From an uncultured Prochlorococcus sp. (GTDB lineage: Bacteria > Cyanobacteriota > Cyanobacteriia > PCC-6307 > Cyanobiaceae): a stretch of DNA of 48,508 bases. The stretch is taken from the NCBI GenBank assembly GCA_902520485.1, contig CABYNZ010000008.1, positions 1-48,508 of the forward strand, read 5' to 3'. Below the pieces are notes generated by a model that saw only the letters and a list, made by a program, of their open reading frames with translations, had not been told where the DNA came from and did no database searches. Positions 26,994 through 36,058 of the stretch are shown in pieces. Within the stretch, counting starts at the first letter, position 1. Every line of letters begins with the position of its first letter. The position numbers and the translations under genes were made by a program.

Positions 26994-27022
26994 AAAAAAA
27001 AAGCCCCTGAAAAGGGGCTTTT
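26994..27022 (-). terminator. Rho-independent terminator after the DUF4278 gene
   Basis: AAGCCCC (27001-27007), TGAAAA loop and GGGGCTT (27014-27020) form a 7-pair GC-rich stem. On the minus strand it is followed by a run of nine T (plus-strand A run 26994-27002). It lies just past the stop of the small DUF4278 gene and shields arsM from read-through. It is the clearest terminator in the window. Confidence 0.9.
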
Positions 27023-27038
27023 AATTTGTTTAATTAAA

Positions 27039-27212
27039 TTATTTAGTGTAATTAACACCTCTGTAATTTAATTCTGCTTTTTCATTACTTGAAGAAGCGT
27101 CATCCATTCTATTGGTGTATACGTTTCTTCTGTAGGTAAGTTCAACAAGTTGCTTTTCAGCAGCTTCTTTGTTTTGAACGTAGTTTTTACCTCTGTAAGT
27201 TAAAGTAGTCAT
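27039..27212 (-). CDS. Small DUF4278 protein with three YRG repeats
   Basis: The 57-residue product consists of three copies of a short motif: LTYRGKNYVQ (near the start), LTYRRNVYTN (about 26-35) and LNYRGVNYTK (the end). The linkers are charged. This is the DUF4278 family, frequent in marine picocyanobacteria and of unknown function. An upstream in-frame ATG at 27248 would add MERGMAVLSHRN, but family proteins start MTTLTYRG, so the internal ATG is preferred. It stands alone: terminator below, palindromic NtcA-type box 80 bp above. A stand-alone regulated transcript is likely. Confidence 0.75.
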   Translation of the reverse strand: MTTLTYRGKNYVQNKEAAEKQLVELTYRRNVYTNRMDDASSSNEKAELNYRGVNYTK

Positions 27213-27291
27213 GTTTCGATGTGACAACACGGCCATCCCCCGTTCCATGGTATGACTCGAACTGCGCCCTCAAATGAGGGTGAACGAAAAA

Positions 27292-27305
27292 GTAGCAATT
27301 GCTAC
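27292..27305. promoter_or_regulatory. Palindromic NtcA-type box
   Basis: GTAGCAATTGCTAC matches the NtcA consensus GTA-N8-TAC and is a perfect 14-bp palindrome. It lies between two divergent small genes, 80 bp from the DUF4278 ATG (27212) and 163 bp from the membrane-protein ATG (27468). Toward the plus strand a TATTTT that could serve as -10 (TAN3T) begins 16 bp after the box, shorter than the usual 20-24. Toward the minus strand the nearest TAN3T is 39 bp away. Binding is therefore plausible; activation geometry is imperfect. Confidence 0.5.
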
Positions 27306-27467
27306 CAAATAATTATAAGCGTATTTTTAACTGGATGTCTAGCTTTTACAAATAGAAACGAAGATTTAATGTTTTTTTAATTATTATCTTAGGTAAATTT
27401 TTTTATAAATAGCCTCTAAAAGGGTTTATGTTTATATTTGGTTTAATCTTCATGTAACTATTTATTT

Positions 27468-27725
27468 ATGACAGGTTTTTTATATTTCTTGGGAAATACT
27501 TTAAGGTGGCCAGTGTTAAAGCCAAAAGAATTTTTTTCACTACATGCTTATTTTTCAATTATTTATTTGATAACTTTTACTTTGAGTAAATATGATGTAA
27601 GCCAATCAAATTTAGTTTTTACTTTAGGAATTCTTGCACCTCTTTTAATCGCTATTGGTCAAGGACTTCCAATTGATTGCCTTGATATGGAATCATCTTT
27701 GTTGAAGGAATTAAAAACTAAATAA
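27468..27725 (+). CDS. Small two-helix membrane protein, unknown function
   Basis: The 85-residue product has two hydrophobic helices, about residues 25-40 (LHAYFSIIYLITFTLS) and 47-64 (NLVFTLGILAPLLIAIGQ). It begins MTGFLYFLGNTLRWPVLKPK and ends in a charged segment with DCLDMESSLLKELK. I recognise no family. Upstream is 218 bp without a gene, containing the NtcA-type palindrome, a hairpin CGCCCTCA/TGAGGGTG (27265-27283) and several AT-rich -10-like stretches. It is unusual in having such a long leader in so compact a genome. Confidence 0.65.
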   Translation: MTGFLYFLGNTLRWPVLKPKEFFSLHAYFSIIYLITFTLSKYDVSQSNLVFTLGILAPLLIAIGQGLPIDCLDMESSLLKELKTK

Positions 27726-27747
27726 TATATATTTCAGTTAAAAATTT

Positions 27748-27993
27748 TTATAAAACCTGGACAACTTCGCTTATTTCAGGAATCATTTCTTTTAACTTTC
27801 TTTCAATACCCATTTTGAGAGTCATAGTGCTACTTGGGCAACTACCACATGCTCCTTGAAGTCTGACTTTGACAATTGGACCATCTATTTCTGCAATCTC
27901 TACATTACCTCCATCAGAAATTAAAAAAGGCCTTAGCTCGTCAAGGACTTTTTCTACATTTTCGTTTGTCAGCGAGAGTGTTTCAGTACTCAT
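27748..27993 (-). CDS. nfuA: NfuA-type iron-sulfur scaffold (NifU C-terminal domain)
   Basis: An 81-residue stand-alone Nfu domain that holds and delivers [4Fe-4S] clusters, as for photosystem I in cyanobacteria. [20 protein letters not shown] (about 19-38) and the cluster-binding [20 protein letters not shown] (about 47-66, CxxC) are diagnostic. It starts at ATG and diverges from mqo across 70 bp. Confidence 0.93.
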   Translation of the reverse strand: MSTETLSLTNENVEKVLDELRPFLISDGGNVEIAEIDGPIVKVRLQGACGSCPSSTMTLKMGIERKLKEMIPEISEVVQVL

Positions 27994-28063
27994 AATTTTT
28001 GATTAACTTTATAATAAGCCTAGAAAGAAATCTGATTAATTGCAAAAAAGATAATTTCCTGTT

Positions 28064-29560
28064 GTGACTTCTTCTAAAAATCCCACTAATGACAATAGCT
28101 ACTTTGATGCAGTCTTAGTAGGAGCAGGGATAATGAGTAGTACTTTAGCCCTCCTAATTTCAGAAGTTTTACCAGATATAAAATTTCTTATTATAGAAAA
28201 ATTAAATGCGCCAGGAAGTGAAAGTACTGGCGCTTTTAATAATGCAGGTACAGGACATGCGGCTAATTGCGAATTAAACTATACCCCTTTAGATGAAAAA
28301 GGAAATCTAAAAATAGATAAAGCTCTATCAATAAATCGTTCTTTTGAAACATCAATGTCTTTATGGGCCTCATTATATGAAGCAGGGAAAATTGATATTA
28401 AGAAGTTTCTAAAATTTATTCCTCATATTAGCTTTGTGTCTGGACAGGATAATATTTCTTTTTTAAAAAAAAGATTTCAGAAAATGACTGAAAATCCTGA
28501 ATTTATCGATATGGAATTTTCTACATCTTTTGATGAAATTTCATCATGGGCTCCTCTAATAACAAAAGATAGAAATCCATCTACTCAAATTGCTGCTACC
28601 AGAATAGGTAGAGGAACTGATATTAATTTTGAGGCTTTAACTAAAGAGTATTTGTCATTAGTTTCTTTAAACAAAAATGTTGAAATTAGATACAAAACAG
28701 AATTAGTAGATTTAAAGAAAATTGATAAAAAACAATGGGAACTAGAAATCAGTTCTGAAGGTAGAAAAACTTCAATTAGAACTGGCTACGTTTTTCTTGG
28801 TGCTGGTGGAAAAACAATTAATTATTTACAAAAATCAAAAATTCCAGAAGCAAAAAGTTATGGTGGATTTCCTGTTAGTGGGAAATGGCTTATTTGCGAG
28901 AAAAAAGATCTAACAGAAAAACATAACTCAAAAGTTTATGGTAAAGCTGATATTGGATCGCCACCAATGTCTGTGCCTCATTTAGACACCAGATGGATTG
29001 ATAATAAAAAACTTCTTTTATATGGACCTTTTGCTGGATTTACAACGAAATTTCTAAAACAAAGTTCATACTTTGACTTATTTAGTTCAATTAAAAAGAA
29101 TAATATTTTTTCTATGTTAGACGTTGGTTTCAAGAACAACGATTTAATTAATTACCTAATATCACAATCATTAAAGAACCATAACTCAAGAGTTGAGAAT
29201 TTAAAGAATATGATGCCATCAGCTAATCCTTCTGATTGGTATTTAAAGAATGCTGGTCAAAGAGTCCAAATAATTAAAAAAACTGAAGGTGGTGGTTCTT
29301 TGAAATTTGGAACGGAGATTGTAAATTCATCTGATGGATCATTATCTGCTTTGTTGGGAGCCTCTCCTGGAGCAAGTACTGCGGTTTCAATTATGGTTGA
29401 GGTTCTAGAAAAATCTGTTTTATTTTTAAACGATAAGCATAATCTTCAGAAAAAAATAAATGACTTAATTCATCCAGAACTATCAGTCTCTGAAAATTAC
29501 AGTACCTTCATAAAAGAAATTAAAAAAAGAAATAATTCCATTTTTGGTTTCCATCCATAA
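28064..29560 (+). CDS. mqo: Malate:quinone oxidoreductase
   Basis: Mqo is an FAD enzyme that oxidises malate to oxaloacetate and passes electrons to the quinone pool at the membrane. The 498-residue protein has the dinucleotide loop GAGIMS (20-25), [18 protein letters not shown] (about 58-75), [23 protein letters not shown] and [10 protein letters not shown] (about 450-459) near the C-terminus, all Mqo signatures. The start codon is GTG. Picocyanobacteria have a partial TCA cycle and use Mqo in place of NAD-malate dehydrogenase. lepA follows after 55 bp. Confidence 0.95.
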   Translation: MTSSKNPTNDNSYFDAVLVGAGIMSSTLALLISEVLPDIKFLIIEKLNAPGSESTGAFNNAGTGHAANCELNYTPLDEKGNLKIDKALSINRSFETSMSLWASLYEAGKIDIKKFLKFIPHISFVSGQDNISFLKKRFQKMTENPEFIDMEFSTSFDEISSWAPLITKDRNPSTQIAATRIGRGTDINFEALTKEYLSLVSLNKNVEIRYKTELVDLKKIDKKQWELEISSEGRKTSIRTGYVFLGAGGKTINYLQKSKIPEAKSYGGFPVSGKWLICEKKDLTEKHNSKVYGKADIGSPPMSVPHLDTRWIDNKKLLLYGPFAGFTTKFLKQSSYFDLFSSIKKNNIFSMLDVGFKNNDLINYLISQSLKNHNSRVENLKNMMPSANPSDWYLKNAGQRVQIIKKTEGGGSLKFGTEIVNSSDGSLSALLGASPGASTAVSIMVEVLEKSVLFLNDKHNLQKKINDLIHPELSVSENYSTFIKEIKKRNNSIFGFHP

Positions 29561-29615
29561 TTCTAATTAGCTAGTATTAATCAAGATGTAATAAGAGGAG
29601 AATTTTTATTTCTAT

Positions 29616-31424
29616 ATGACTGATATATCGGTTTCAAAAATTAGAAATTTCTGCATAATCGCTCATATTGACCATGGTAAATCTACCCTTGCAGATAGGT
29701 TGCTTCAAGATACTGGTACTGTGCAGCAAAGGGATATGCAAGAACAATTTTTGGACAGTATGGATCTTGAAAGAGAGAGAGGAATTACTATCAAGTTACA
29801 GGCCGCAAGGATGAAATATAAAGCTGACGATTCCCAAGAATATGTTTTGAACTTAATAGACACTCCAGGGCATGTTGATTTCTCTTATGAGGTTAGTAGA
29901 TCTCTTCAAGCTTGTGAAGGCGCTTTACTCGTTGTTGATGCAAGTCAAGGAGTAGAAGCTCAAACCTTAGCTAATGTTTATCTTGCCTTAGAAAATAATC
30001 TTGAAATAATTCCTGTTTTAAATAAAGTTGATTTACCAGGGGCTGATGCTGAAAAAATAAAACAAGAAATAGAGGAAATTATTGGCCTTGATACATCTAA
30101 TGCAATAAATTGTTCAGCAAAAACTGGAGTTGGTATTAAAAATATATTGGAAGCAATCGTAAGAAGAGTACCTCCTCCTCAAGATGAAATTAAACTACCT
30201 ACAAAGGCTCTGATTTTTGATTCTTATTATGATCCATACAGAGGAGTTATTGTTTATTTCAGGGTGATATCTGGGTCTTTAAATAAGAGAGAAAAAATAT
30301 TATTAATGGCAAGTAAGAAAAATTATGAACTAGATGAGATAGGAATTATGGCGCCTGATCAGCAGCAAGTTGATGAATTACATGCAGGAGAAGTTGGTTA
30401 TTTAGCTGCTTCTATAAAATCAGTTGCTGATGCGAGAGTGGGAGATACGATTACTCTTTTAAATTCACCTGCCAATGATCCTTTGCCTGGATATAAGACA
30501 GCAAATCCTATGGTTTTTTGTGGCTTATTCCCGACTGATGCTGATCAATTCCCAGATTTAAGAGTATCACTAGAAAAATTACAATTATCTGATGCAGCTT
30601 TAAAATATGAGCCCGAAACCAGTAGCGCAATGGGCTTCGGATTTAGGTGCGGATTCCTAGGACTTCTTCATATGGAGATTGTTCAAGAAAGATTAGAAAG
30701 GGAATATGACTTGGATCTAATCGTAACGGCACCATCAGTTATTTATAAAGTTAATTTAAATCAGCAGGAACATATCTTTATTGATAATCCTTCTACAATT
30801 CCTGATCCACAACTTAGAGAATCAATAGAAGAGCCTTATGTGAAAATGGAAATTTATGCTCCCAATGAATTTAATGGAACATTAATGGGTTTATGTCAGG
30901 AAAGAAGGGGAGTATTTATAGATATGAAATACATAACAACAGATCGAGTTACCTTGATTTATGAAATTCCATTAGCAGAAGTTGTTACAGACTTCTTTGA
31001 TCAAATGAAAAGTAGAACCCAAGGTTATGCATCAATGGAATATCATTTGATTGGCTATAGAAAAAATGACCTTGTTAGATTAGATGTTCTAATAAATTCA
31101 GAAAGAGCAGATCCATTAACTTCTATTGTTCATAAAGATAAGGCTTATGGAATTGGCAGAAGTTTAGTTGAAAAATTAAAAGAACTTATTCCAAAACAAC
31201 AATTTAAAATACCTATTCAAGCATCAATCGGTAGCAGGATTATTGCAAGTGAAAGCATAAGTGCTTTGCGAAAAGATGTTTTGTCTAAATGTTATGGAGG
31301 GGATATTTCTAGGAAAAAGAAACTTTTAAAGAAACAAGCCAAAGGTAAAAAGAGGATGAAGGCAATGGGTAAAGTTGAAGTACCTCAAGAAGCTTTTATG
31401 GCAGTCTTGAAATTAAACCAGTAA
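29616..31424 (+). CDS. lepA: Translation elongation factor 4 (LepA)
   Basis: LepA is a ribosome-bound GTPase that back-translocates or remodels stalled ribosomes. At 602 residues it is full length: AHIDHGKST (16-24), the switch I RGIT block, DTPGHVDF (about 88-95), NKVD, domain II, and LepA-specific C-terminal domain with [20 protein letters not shown] at the end. AAGAGGAG upstream is a recognisable ribosome binding site, though about 15 bp from the ATG, a longer spacing than usual. Confidence 0.96.
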   Translation: MTDISVSKIRNFCIIAHIDHGKSTLADRLLQDTGTVQQRDMQEQFLDSMDLERERGITIKLQAARMKYKADDSQEYVLNLIDTPGHVDFSYEVSRSLQACEGALLVVDASQGVEAQTLANVYLALENNLEIIPVLNKVDLPGADAEKIKQEIEEIIGLDTSNAINCSAKTGVGIKNILEAIVRRVPPPQDEIKLPTKALIFDSYYDPYRGVIVYFRVISGSLNKREKILLMASKKNYELDEIGIMAPDQQQVDELHAGEVGYLAASIKSVADARVGDTITLLNSPANDPLPGYKTANPMVFCGLFPTDADQFPDLRVSLEKLQLSDAALKYEPETSSAMGFGFRCGFLGLLHMEIVQERLEREYDLDLIVTAPSVIYKVNLNQQEHIFIDNPSTIPDPQLRESIEEPYVKMEIYAPNEFNGTLMGLCQERRGVFIDMKYITTDRVTLIYEIPLAEVVTDFFDQMKSRTQGYASMEYHLIGYRKNDLVRLDVLINSERADPLTSIVHKDKAYGIGRSLVEKLKELIPKQQFKIPIQASIGSRIIASESISALRKDVLSKCYGGDISRKKKLLKKQAKGKKRMKAMGKVEVPQEAFMAVLKLNQ

Positions 31425-31503
31425 TTTCTTTTAATTTAAAATTTAAAGCTATTTATTTTTAAAAGAATTGGGTATATTTCATTTATATCTTTAAAAAAAG
31501 ATT

Positions 31504-32349
31504 TTGGATATTAACTCATTTAATCGTGTCGGCGCAAATATCAGAAAATCTGGATCTTTAATTGTACTTTTTTATCTTCTTGTTGTTTTAATAATGAAAT
31601 TTTTAGAGGCCAATAATTTTTTTGGCTATTCATTTTCAATGTTAAGCAATGATATTTTTGCCCCTCCTTCTCTTAATCATTTTTGTGGCACAGATAGATT
31701 AGGAAGAGATGTTTGCTTAAGAACTTTGCAAGGATCAACATTAGCTATAGAAGTTGTATTCTTAGCTATTCTTTTTTCATTAAGTTTGGGTTTGCCATTG
31801 GGATTATTAAGTGGATATTTTGGTGGTTTTTTTGATAAATGCTTATCACTAATAATGGATACTATTTTTTCAATACCTGTAATTTTGCTTTCAGTTGTTG
31901 TGGCTTTTGTATTGGGTAAGGGTATCCTTAACGCAGCTTTGGCATTATGTATTGTTTACTCTCCTCAATATTTTAGATTAATCAGAAATCAGACAATATT
32001 GGTTAAATCCGAAACTTATGTGGAGGCAGCTCAAATTGCAGGAGCTGATGTTAAAAAAATTATTTTTAAATATATTCTCCCAAATGTAATAACACCATTG
32101 CCTATTCTGCTTACCTTAAATGCTGCAGATGCTGTTTTGGTATTAGGAAGTTTAGGATTTTTAGGCCTTGGCGTTCCTGCAGATGTCCCAGAGTGGGGAA
32201 GTGATTTAAATCTGGCTCTTGCCGCTTTACCTACAGGTATCTGGTGGACGGCTTTGTTCCCAGGTTTGGCAATGTTTTTTTTAGTTTTAGGTCTTTCTTT
32301 TATAGGAGAGGACCTTGAAGAAATTTTTGATAGTCAAAATTCTGAATAA
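31504..32349 (+). CDS. Peptide/nickel-type ABC permease (DppC-like), orphan
   Basis: A 281-residue inner-membrane permease. The periplasmic lead-in HFCGTDRLGRDVCLRTLQGS (about 59-78) is the DppC/OppC signature. The EAA loop AAQIAGADVKKIIFKYILPN (about 177-196) contacts the ATPase. Roughly six hydrophobic segments are visible. It starts with TTG. No DppB, ATPase or binding protein is adjacent, so the transporter must be assembled from distant genes, or the substrate route differs. Substrate is unknown. Confidence 0.85.
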   Translation: MDINSFNRVGANIRKSGSLIVLFYLLVVLIMKFLEANNFFGYSFSMLSNDIFAPPSLNHFCGTDRLGRDVCLRTLQGSTLAIEVVFLAILFSLSLGLPLGLLSGYFGGFFDKCLSLIMDTIFSIPVILLSVVVAFVLGKGILNAALALCIVYSPQYFRLIRNQTILVKSETYVEAAQIAGADVKKIIFKYILPNVITPLPILLTLNAADAVLVLGSLGFLGLGVPADVPEWGSDLNLALAALPTGIWWTALFPGLAMFFLVLGLSFIGEDLEEIFDSQNSE

Positions 32350-32355
32350 AATTAG

Positions 32356-33024
32356 TTATCTGTAATTAGGATCAAGTTCTCCTTGATCATTCAACTTTGG
32401 ATATTCTTTAGCTGATTTTTTATATACCGCAGCTAATTCTGGGTAACACCATTCAAAAAGTGTTTTTTGATATTCATCCATATTTAACCCTTCTCCATTA
32501 GCGGGCAATATACCTTTATTTTTTCTTTGGCGAACAGCTTCAAATAATAATACAGAAGCAGCAACTGAAACATTCAGAGATTGAACCATACCTCTCATAG
32601 GTATAAAAATTGATTGATCAACCATTGATATAAGTTCATTACTTAGTCCCCATTTTTCTGCTCCTAAAACAAAACATGTATTTTGAGAATAATCAAAATT
32701 TCTATAATCTACTGATTCACTATTAAGAGTCGTTCCATATAATTTAAAACCCTTATTCTTTAAATCAGATATTGCTGTGATAGTGTTTTCATGATTATTC
32801 AGTTTTACCCATTTTTGACTTCCTTGAGCAGTACTATTAAAAGTCTTAACGGCATTCGTTTTACTAATAAAATTTGCTTCGAAAACTCCTGCCGCATCAC
32901 ATGTCCTTAATATCGCAGATAAATTATGTGGTTTATTGACATCTTCAACTAAAACAGTCAAGTTTTTCATTCTGCAATCTAAAACACTTTTGATTCGTTC
33001 AAATCTTCTTGGCAAAATTGGCAT
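32356..33024 (-). CDS. trmH: tRNA (Gm18) 2'-O-methyltransferase TrmH
   Basis: A SpoU-class knotted methyltransferase of 222 residues. It has KPHNLSAILRTCDAAG (about 31-46), with catalytic Asn/Arg, FVLGAEKWGLS (about 117-127), and the knot motif IPMRGMVQSLNVSVAASVLL (about 136-155). The N-terminal MPILPRRFERIKSVLDCRMK and C-terminal tail match TrmH (Gm18 of tRNA) more closely than TrmL or RlmB, although the substrate is not proven by sequence. It converges on the ABC permease with a 6-bp gap. Confidence 0.85.
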   Translation of the reverse strand: MPILPRRFERIKSVLDCRMKNLTVLVEDVNKPHNLSAILRTCDAAGVFEANFISKTNAVKTFNSTAQGSQKWVKLNNHENTITAISDLKNKGFKLYGTTLNSESVDYRNFDYSQNTCFVLGAEKWGLSNELISMVDQSIFIPMRGMVQSLNVSVAASVLLFEAVRQRKNKGILPANGEGLNMDEYQKTLFEWCYPELAAVYKKSAKEYPKLNDQGELDPNYR

Positions 33025-33090
33025 TTATAATTTTTTCACACTTTTAAATTATATTCAAAAAATATTGATTACCTATTAAATCTCTTGGTT

Positions 33091-33096
33091 TATAAT
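33091..33096 (+). promoter_or_regulatory. TATAAT -10 before the 67-residue gene
   Basis: A consensus TATAAT lies 24 bp before the ATG at 33121, so the leader would be under 20 nt. A TTGATT at 33065-33070 is 20 bp upstream, too far for a classic -35. The 96-bp gap also must hold the promoter for the divergent trmH gene. Confidence 0.5.
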
Positions 33097-33120
33097 ATTT
33101 TGGTAGTTTAAATTAACTCA

Positions 33121-33324
33121 ATGGCATACATAGAATGGGACTATACAGTAATAACAAGTATGGTAGAAAAACAAGGTTGGGATTTACCTGATCGTGAATC
33201 GGAAGAATGGAATAAATTTAAAGATGAATTAGGAGAAAAAATGAGAGGTGTTGGACTTATTTTTGAAAAATATTGTAAATTTACTCCTGACATAGGAGAA
33301 GGGGTTCATTTTCTAGATGACTGA
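33121..33324 (+). CDS. Small conserved-looking protein of unknown function
   Basis: The 67-residue acidic protein starts MAYIEWDYTVITSMVEKQGW and ends FTPDIGEGVHFLDD. It has Trp/Tyr-rich ends and a helical charged middle (EEWNKFKDELGEKMRG). No membrane helix, no Cys pair (only one Cys) and no family I can name. A good promoter before it and a 12-bp hairpin after it mark a single-gene transcript, which supports it as a real gene. Confidence 0.6.
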   Translation: MAYIEWDYTVITSMVEKQGWDLPDRESEEWNKFKDELGEKMRGVGLIFEKYCKFTPDIGEGVHFLDD

Positions 33325-33337
33325 TCATAAATAGTTT

Positions 33338-33371
33338 TAAACCATTGATGTATCCCTTAATCAATGGTTTA
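33338..33371 (+). terminator. Perfect 12-bp hairpin after the 67-residue gene
   Basis: TAAACCATTGAT and ATCAATGGTTTA pair fully around a 10-nt loop. The stem begins 13 bp after the stop at 33324. The downstream DNA (TTAATTAATAAG) lacks a clean T run, so it may be an inefficient terminator or an RNA 3'-end stabiliser. The remaining 118 bp to the next gene show only AT-rich DNA. Confidence 0.5.
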
Positions 33372-33501
33372 TTAATTAATAAGATAATATAATTTCACTA
33401 AATTAGAACTGGCAATTATTAAGGCTTTATAAAGCTTGTACTCTAAAAAAAATTTTTTATTCCACAAAAAAGTTATTTAATTTCTATATTTGAATAAAAA
33501 T

Positions 33502-33894
33502 ATGAAAAATAAATTAACCTTTTTATACGATGGTGGTTGTCCACTTTGTTTGAGAGAAACAAATTTTCTTAAAAAAAGAGATACCTTAAATCAAATTGTA
33601 TTTATAGATATTAATAGTAAGGATTATGATCAAAGTTTTTTTAATGACATCTCATATTTAGAAGCTATGTCAAACCTGCATGGGATTATTGAAAATGGAG
33701 AAATTATTAGGGGACTAGATGTACTTGCATATTCTTATGAATTAATTGGTTTAGGTTGGGTTTATTATCCTTTGAAGATTAAGCTCTTATCTCCATTATT
33801 GAGATTGGTTTACAGATATTGGGCAAAATATAGACTTCAAATTACAGGTAGATCCGATATTGAAAAACTTTGTACCTCACAATGTGAACAATAA
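33502..33894 (+). CDS. DUF393 thiol-disulfide-like protein (YuxK family)
   Basis: A 130-residue thioredoxin-like protein with FLYDGGCPLCLRETNFLKKR (7-26), where Cys13-Pro-Leu-Cys16 is the DUF393 CxxC site. The later segment GWVYYPLKIKLLSPLLRLVY (about 82-101) is amphipathic or membrane-skimming. The frame also offers a TTG four codons upstream at 33490. I chose the ATG because the conserved region begins immediately after it. It is followed at 2 bp by the TIGR03643-like gene and heads the cluster ending in the photolyase. DUF393 function is not known to me. Confidence 0.8.
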   Translation: MKNKLTFLYDGGCPLCLRETNFLKKRDTLNQIVFIDINSKDYDQSFFNDISYLEAMSNLHGIIENGEIIRGLDVLAYSYELIGLGWVYYPLKIKLLSPLLRLVYRYWAKYRLQITGRSDIEKLCTSQCEQ

Positions 33895-33896
33895 AT

Positions 33897-34133
33897 ATGG
33901 AAAGTATCGATATAGACAGAATAATAGAAATGTGTTGGGAAGATAGAACACCCTTTGAAGCTATCGAATATCAATTTGGTTTAAAAGAGGAAGATGCGAT
34001 AAAAATTATGCGTCAAAATCTTAAACCCAAATCTTTTAAAGTCTGGAGAAAGAGAGTTTCGGGAAGAAATACAAAACATATGGCTCTTAAAGATTCAACT
34101 AGATTTAAATCTACTCATAAAAGAAAATTATAA
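33897..34133 (+). CDS. TIGR03643-like small protein
   Basis: The 78-residue basic protein has an acidic helical start (IDIDRIIEMCWEDRTPFEAI), then GLKEEDAIKIMRQNLKPKSF (about 28-47) and a Lys/Arg-rich end with WRKRVSGRNTKH. The first part looks like a helix-turn-helix. I recognise it as the TIGR03643 family, of unknown function, which I recall next to DUF2256 and photolyase genes in marine bacteria. It begins two bases after DUF393 and precedes DUF2256 by three. Confidence 0.7.
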   Translation: MESIDIDRIIEMCWEDRTPFEAIEYQFGLKEEDAIKIMRQNLKPKSFKVWRKRVSGRNTKHMALKDSTRFKSTHKRKL

Positions 34134-34136
34134 ATT

Positions 34137-34268
34137 TTGAAAAATCTTTCTACTAAAACTTGTCCTGTTTGCAATAGGCCGTTTGAGTGGCGTAAAAAAT
34201 GGAAAAACTGTTGGGATGATGTTATCTACTGTTCAAAAAGATGCAGTAACAGGAAGTCGCAAAGATGA
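34137..34268 (+). CDS. DUF2256 zinc-ribbon protein
   Basis: This 43-residue gene starts with TTG. The product has [15 protein letters not shown] (about 8-22) and [14 protein letters not shown] (about 28-41): a CxxC...CxxxC zinc-ribbon pattern followed by basic residues. This is the DUF2256 family, known to me mainly as a neighbour of cryptochrome/photolyase genes. Its TGA overlaps the ATG of the photolyase (ATGA), so translation is coupled. Function is unknown. Confidence 0.85.
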   Translation: MKNLSTKTCPVCNRPFEWRKKWKNCWDDVIYCSKRCSNRKSQR

Positions 34269-35755
34269 AACAAGTATCAATTATTTTCCCAAATCAACTT
34301 TTTAGAGAAAGCCCAATCTTAAAAATAAATTGTGAAGTTTTGATTTTGGAAGACTCATTATTTTTTGGAAATGATAAATTTCATAAATTAATAAACCATA
34401 AAAATAAGTTAGTTTTTCATAGAGCATCTATGCTCGCTTATAAAAATTATTTAGAAATATCTGGCTTTAAAGTTTTATATATCGAAAACAAGAATAATGT
34501 TTCTACAGTTGATTACTTATCGGAATTTATTAAAAATAAATATCAGAAAATAAATCTCATTGACCCTCATGATTTTATAATAATGAAGAGGATTAATAAT
34601 TTTGTTGAAAGTAATAATTTAGCTTTAAATATTTTGCCTTCTCCTATGTTTATGAGTAGTGAAGATTTAAAAAATTTATTTGAATCAAATGCAAAAAAAC
34701 CTCTTATGGGGAGATTTTATGAGAATCAAAGAAAGAGCCAAAAGATATTAGTTAATCCTGACGATACACCTGAAGGTGGTAAATGGAGTTTCGATGAAAT
34801 GAACAGAAAAAAATTACCAAAAAAAATAAATATACCCGATACACCTAAATTACAAAAAAATAAATTTGTAGTTAATGCAGAAAGGTCATTAGCCAATTTT
34901 GATATTGAGTTTATTGGAGAAAGTAATAACTTTTTATATCCAACTAATTTTGAAGAGGCTGATGAATGGTTAAATCATTTTTTTAAACATAGATTTTTCT
35001 TATTTGGAGATTATGAGGATGCTATTTCTAAAGAAAATTCTTTTTTATGGCACAGTTTACTTTCTCCCCTATTAAATAGCGGCTTATTAACCCCAGATGT
35101 AGTAGTAAATAAAGCATTACTTTTTGCAAAAAATAATAATGTTCCTATTAACTCTTTAGAGGGTTTTATTCGTCAAATTATTGGATGGAGAGAATTTATT
35201 TGCCTCGTGTATAAAAAGTACGGAACAAAGATGAGAAATAGTAATTTTTGGAATTTTGAAGATAAGCCAATTCCAAAATCTTTTTATCAGGGAAATACAG
35301 GAATTGAACCAGTAGACGTTGTTATAAAAAATATTATTAAATTTGGTTATTGTCATCATATTGAGCGGCTAATGATTGTTGGCAACTTTATGCTTCTATG
35401 TAGAATTCACCCCAACCAAGTTTATAAATGGTTTATGGAAATGTTTATTGATTCCTATGATTGGGTCATGGTCCCAAATGTTTACGGAATGAGTCAGTTT
35501 AGTGATGGTGGTATCTTTTCAACAAAGCCATATATATCAAGCTCTAATTATGTAAAAAAAATGTCTAATTTTAAAAGTGGCCCATGGTGTGAAATATGGG
35601 ATGGCTTATTTTGGAAATTTATTAAAGATAATGAAATCTTTTTTAGAAAGCAATATCGTCTGGCAATGTTAACGAGAAATCTCGATAAAATGTCAGAAGA
35701 AAAATTAAATAATCACCTTAAAACTGCTGATAAATTTTTAAGAGATATTCAATAA
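34265..35755 (+). CDS. PhrB-family photolyase/cryptochrome, apparently without Fe-S ligands
   Basis: The 496-residue flavoprotein follows the prokaryotic (6-4) photolyase/FeS-BCP family, thought to repair (6-4) photoproducts with light. Family blocks include [14 protein letters not shown] (about 299-312), [19 protein letters not shown] (360-378), [18 protein letters not shown] (406-423) and [10 protein letters not shown] (425-434). Three of the four Cys that bind the [4Fe-4S] cluster in Agrobacterium PhrB appear to be lost. The site of Cys350 reads GIEPVD (346-351), and the YCxxC pair reads NFKSG (435-439) with a shortened loop. Only Cys442 may match the fourth. The stop codon of DUF2256 overlaps its ATG. 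Repair activity is inferred. Confidence 0.85.
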   Translation: MKQVSIIFPNQLFRESPILKINCEVLILEDSLFFGNDKFHKLINHKNKLVFHRASMLAYKNYLEISGFKVLYIENKNNVSTVDYLSEFIKNKYQKINLIDPHDFIIMKRINNFVESNNLALNILPSPMFMSSEDLKNLFESNAKKPLMGRFYENQRKSQKILVNPDDTPEGGKWSFDEMNRKKLPKKINIPDTPKLQKNKFVVNAERSLANFDIEFIGESNNFLYPTNFEEADEWLNHFFKHRFFLFGDYEDAISKENSFLWHSLLSPLLNSGLLTPDVVVNKALLFAKNNNVPINSLEGFIRQIIGWREFICLVYKKYGTKMRNSNFWNFEDKPIPKSFYQGNTGIEPVDVVIKNIIKFGYCHHIERLMIVGNFMLLCRIHPNQVYKWFMEMFIDSYDWVMVPNVYGMSQFSDGGIFSTKPYISSSNYVKKMSNFKSGPWCEIWDGLFWKFIKDNEIFFRKQYRLAMLTRNLDKMSEEKLNNHLKTADKFLRDIQ

Positions 35756-35860
35756 ATTAAGAGTAATAACCTACAGCTGTCTTTGAAAAATTAAAAGAAT
35801 ATTATGTTATGAAGAAATATTAAGTAGGGATGTTAATTTAGGAAAAATTGGATTTATCTA

Positions 35861-36040
35861 ATGGAAATTGGAACACTTTTTTTAAAAAGTAATTCGACGG
35901 GAATCATCACTTTTCCTGAATTAGATTGGATAACCGCCCATCAATCTAATTTCACTAGGTTGGAGGAATCCATAGCAATTAAATTAGGCAGAATGCTTGA
36001 TGCAGGATCTATCAATATTGGTTGCCGTTTGAAATCCTGA
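35861..36040 (+). CDS. Short protein of unknown function (59 residues)
   Basis: An ATG-initiated 59-codon frame: MEIGTLFLKSNSTGIITFPE, then LDWITAHQSNFTRLEESIAI, then KLGRMLDAGSINIGCRLKS. It has a beta-like start and an amphipathic helix (about 31-46), with mixed codon positions like neighbouring genes. There is no membrane segment. The ATG follows GGAAAAATT about 20 bp upstream, no strong ribosome site. No family is recognised. Position in a 498-bp gap otherwise empty in this strand supports it. Confidence 0.5.
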   Translation: MEIGTLFLKSNSTGIITFPELDWITAHQSNFTRLEESIAIKLGRMLDAGSINIGCRLKS

Positions 36041-36058
36041 ATAAGTTTTATTTGAATA

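Noticed and set aside
27213..27248. Upstream ATG extending the DUF4278 protein by 12 residues
   Set aside because: Family members begin at MTTLTYRG as I remember; the extension has no repeat character.
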